64,000 nt of DNA from Filosporella fistucella (taxonomy: Eukaryota > Ascomycota > Leotiomycetes > Helotiales): positions 5,456,001-5,520,000 of the forward strand of contig JAQJZZ010000010.1 in NCBI GenBank assembly GCA_030077755.1. The letters are read 5' to 3'. A program made the position numbers and the translations under genes. Shown piece by piece: positions 60,464 through 64,000 of this stretch. Every line of letters begins with the position of its first letter. Position 1 is the first letter of the stretch. The notes below the pieces were generated by a model. It had not been told where the DNA came from. It did no database searches and worked only from the letters and a program-made list of their open reading frames with translations.

Positions 60464-63400
60464 GCTCGTGTCCTGAATTGGAGCTCATGGCATGGGCAAT
60501 CTCACAGAGATTCCCCTAAAAGATCTAGCCTTGTTTACAAGATACCACCCTTGCGAGCTCCTTCTACCGATTGGGCATATGTAAATCTCAAAGCTTTTTA
60601 ATTTCCAATGGCGACGGCGTTCTCAGGTACGGAGTTCTAGGAAAACTTGGAATGCACTATGGAAACAGCATTACCTCGTGAAGGGTGGATATATCGACTA
60701 CTTTCTCTTTACACTAAGTCGTTTCGTTTCCATTGCTTTAAACCCTGGCATATGGCTGTCATTGTGGTTTTCGAGGAATTGCAATTTTTTTTATCATAGC
60801 TTGCGGGTTTCATGGATGAGGGCTGATGGAATGGCTCCTTGACGTTGTTTTTCTGAGGTTTTCTTCGTATGCCAGATTGTTTAGATGGCCGTGTGGGTCG
60901 GTAGGGGATGAAATGGATATATTACAAGGAACACGATGGTCACGAACCTTTTACTTATTTTGATTTCGATTGTGTCTGATTATGAACTTCTGTGAATTGT
61001 GCATTGTGCCTGGTTGAGTTCTTGATTGTGTAATGCTATTAATGCTATCACTGCCTAGATTGTATTCGTTGTACTGCGACTTTTGAACCCAAACCAAAGT
61101 TTATTTCCCCAAAACCTGCTGCCAAGTAAATGACATTTCAGATCTAAAGCATATCATTATGTCGTCTATATCTACCAAGTCGAATTATCACAAGTGTGTC
61201 AACTCTGCTTTTCATATGTGCTTTAAAAGAATGGGTCGTTAATGATCGCAAACATGTAATATTCAACGAATTATAGCCTCGACGGGCTGATCCCAAGATG
61301 ACCTTCCATTCTCGCAAAGTCATATAGGTTACTGGAAAAGCCTCTAATCATGTTACACTTTGGAAAGATTCTCGAACCACCAAACGCGGAGGATGTCGTC
61401 CTGTGTTGGCTCTGGATACATTCTCTTGATTTGGTGTTGATGAAGAGTAAGTTAGCTACCTATGAGTACTGTCCATACTAGGGATGAAGTCTAGTGAGAA
61501 AAGCGAACTTGAACTTGGTATTCCTTCAATTGCACGCGCGATGAGAGGAGGGTACTTCAGACTCTCGGCTTACTATCAGCTGTGTAGGAAGTACTGAGTT
61601 TATTCAGCCGTCTTTGCGATGAGAGTATATCTAGTAGGATATTCTTGAATTAGAGTAATGCTGGCCATTGAAAGGGCATCGTATTCCACAAATTGTAGTC
61701 TTCATATCGTATTTTACTTTACGTATATTTACTTCCGTATCTGAAGACACTCAACAAAAACTCCTACCCTCCGTCAAGACTCCCGGCCTTCCCATTCCCC
61801 CTCAAACCACCAAATCTACTACCATAACCCGAATAAGTACTCACCTGTCACCACCAGCCATGGGTTACACGGTGTGGTGGTCTTGAATTCCACTTCCCCA
61901 GAAATGGGGGAGCTCGAGTTCTATGCTGCCGGTTTTCTGTAAAAATCCTAGGATTTTCATGTCGTTTCCATTTCGAAGGGAGAGGCGGAGTCTTTGCTGT
62001 TTTCGATAAAGTGTTTTCGTCTTTTTGATTCCTTTTTTTGGGTCATTTGTAGGGAGTTTTTGGGATATGCGGGGAATTTCATATTCGTATTGAGTTTTCC
62101 TCCAACCTATCCATTATCACTTGATTCGCACTTGTACCATCCACTATTATCCCATAGATCGATGGACACGTTCGTGTTGAGCGGGCTATGTTGATGACGC
62201 GGTGGTAAGGAAATGAGATTGCTGGAGTGGGGGTTATGTAGAAGTTGCTTAATCACGCAGTTGACAAGAGGATTGTCAAGCGTGTCTGCCTAGTCTGGCC
62301 TACCTATTGTATCTAGGCAGACTTCACACCTAGACAATACAACAACATCCACATCATCATGACATGACAAGTATGGCTTGTGACTTCTGGCTCCTGGCTT
62401 CTGGCTTCCAAAATCTGGGGTGGAGCTTTGTGTTTGGTATTAGTTTGTCAGACCGGTGATTAGACGTAATCTATCCCACGAGCAGCGTAGGGAGTGGTAG
62501 TCGTACTTGGGTTAGGGAACGGAGTGAGGGAAGACGAGGAAAGTGTGGAACGGAAGGGAGGTAGCCTTGTTATGGTAATTTCACGAGTGTAAAGGCGGGC
62601 TGTGAGGATATTATACACAGGGTGAGCGGGATATGATAAATAATGTTATTGATACTATCAAAAGTCTACATAGTCTACATAGTCTACGAAATGTATCATT
62701 CGGCAAAAGGTTGGGAATACCAGCGAGGTAGGAAGGGAGACACTCGGTGTTATGGGCTTGGTCTGTGTCTAGACTTGCCTCATTTAGAGTTTGGATATGG
62801 ATGTTTCGTAGGATGACGTGTGATTGTATTTTTCAATGAATCGCGTTGACTATAGGTCGAAGAATTCTATAACAATCAAGCTATATAAAATCCATTTTAG
62901 TCAGAGTTTAAGTAGACACTACTTTAGCACCCTGTTCTTTTCCTAACATGAGTGACCCGAATTTTGGAGGCTAAAGGAGAGTTTTACGATTTTATCTTCC
63001 GAATGTAAAACTTGGTAAAACTCTATTGACAGACACATTCACATCGTTCATGATGACCGGCAATTGACCTTTCGCACATCGCTCCCTTCTTGCACCACCC
63101 TCCACACCACCGCGATATAACCTGGGAGATGAATTCTCAACTACCCCCCTCCCCATAAAATTCGCACATGAACATCCATTCCCTCCTCATCATAGCAATG
63201 CAAAAGAAGAAAAGAAAACCAAATCCGCGAAAATCAAAATCAATTATGCAAATGACGACACCCTCACCCGTCCAACTACTTCGCAAGAGCTAGGATAAAC
63301 AAAACATGAACCCAAGAGATCAGCATTCCCAAACCGCATTCACCTCGCGGGAAATACCATTTTCAGAATCAGCATCTCGGTCCCTCCCATCCGGATGTCT

Positions 63401-64000
63401 TGTCTTATCTTGTGTAAAAGCAAATCCTACCTTTAGAAGAATAAGAAAAGAATCGGTTAGGAGCAACAGGTTACACGAACAAAACACACAGACCATAGCA
63501 TATCGTCGATCTTACACAGGGATTATATCTATGAATGGACCTAGAGAGGGAAGATGTTTAATTAGATGAACGGGGTAAATTTACGGAGATGGTTCCTTTG
63601 TGTAGCGTGCGGTTTCTTCTTGTGGTAGGATTGGGGAACTGTGGGAGGTGAGGGATAGAGATTTTGTATGGGTGTTGGGAGGGAAGGGTAAGGTAGACTT
63701 GGAATGGAATGGATGACGGAACGGAGGAATCAAACATAGTGAGATGGATAATGTCGTCTGTATCTCTTACGTAGGTGGAAGGATAGGAATGCGGGTTAGG
63801 GAAAGGCGACTTCAATTCTTTCAATTCTATGCAGCGACAAAACCCTGAGCTAGAGAATAGGTAGGTACAGTACAGGAAGTGTGTTTTGAGTATATGCGAT
63901 TCGGGAGGTATGTGATGTGATGGGACATGATGCGGGTACTGAGTTGTCAGATGTGATGCGCGTTTCCTGCTGGTATGTATGTCAGGGGAGAAAGTCATTT
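60464..64000. other. Intergenic region to window end
   Basis: I see no gene. It contains the 3' flank of the histidine kinase, an AGTCTACAT-type repeat of three units at 62663-62690, and short motif-free frames. The frame at 63558-63998 on the minus strand (146 codons) is Pro/His/Ser-rich and unconvincing; it would have to start within the last bases of the window. Confidence 0.5.

Noticed and set aside
63558..63998. 146-codon minus-strand frame at the window edge
   Set aside because: Pro/His/Ser-rich low-complexity product, no motif, and its upstream part would be outside the window.

Overview
The window looks like nuclear DNA of a filamentous ascomycete (Pezizomycotina), most likely a leotiomycete close to Botrytis and Sclerotinia. 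Supporting signs are many short introns (about 45-60 bp) with GTAAGT-type donors and a CTRAC-like branch site before the acceptor, long CT-rich leaders, large intergenic spaces, and a group III histidine kinase that tracks Botrytis BcOS1 closely in length and numbering. The species assignment is inference. No tRNA, rRNA, CRISPR array or intact transposon was recognised.

Layout. 1-9.4 kb holds no recognisable gene, only two short coding-like relics (7.9-8.7 kb) and simple repeats. 9.4-11.5 kb (minus) is an eight-exon MFS anion permease with a minisatellite in its last intron. 14.4-17.9 kb (plus) is a large intronless C2H2 zinc-finger protein. 19.2-21.2 kb (plus) is a decayed sugar transporter with a frameshift and a nonsense codon. 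22-24 kb (minus) holds two unrecognised low-complexity genes and a tandemly repeated exon/intron module. 24.4-25.6 kb (minus) is an alpha/beta hydrolase. 27.2-30.7 kb is a compact housekeeping group: dUTPase (plus), pyridoxal kinase (minus) and PCNA (minus). 30.7-36.6 kb is gene-free as far as I can see. 36.6-38.1 kb (minus) is a second zinc-finger protein. 38.1-43.5 kb has one unexplained long ORF (41.5-42.3 kb). 43.5-46.7 kb (minus) is a 1000-residue F-box-like protein. 48.4-52.6 kb (plus) is a Munc13/C2 protein. 56.2-60.5 kb (plus) is the osmosensing, fungicide-target-pathway hybrid histidine kinase. The last 3.5 kb is non-coding as far as I can see.

How the genes relate. dUTPase and PCNA are both S-phase replication genes. 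Both carry the same 10-base MluI-box-like element, in the same orientation, upstream of the start codon, which suggests shared MBF-type control. The histidine kinase would head the HOG MAP-kinase pathway. The other genes look like independent chromosomal neighbours and no secondary-metabolite cluster is visible. Splice models were made by hand: every exon junction given here keeps the reading frame and restores family motifs, but none was tested against transcripts.
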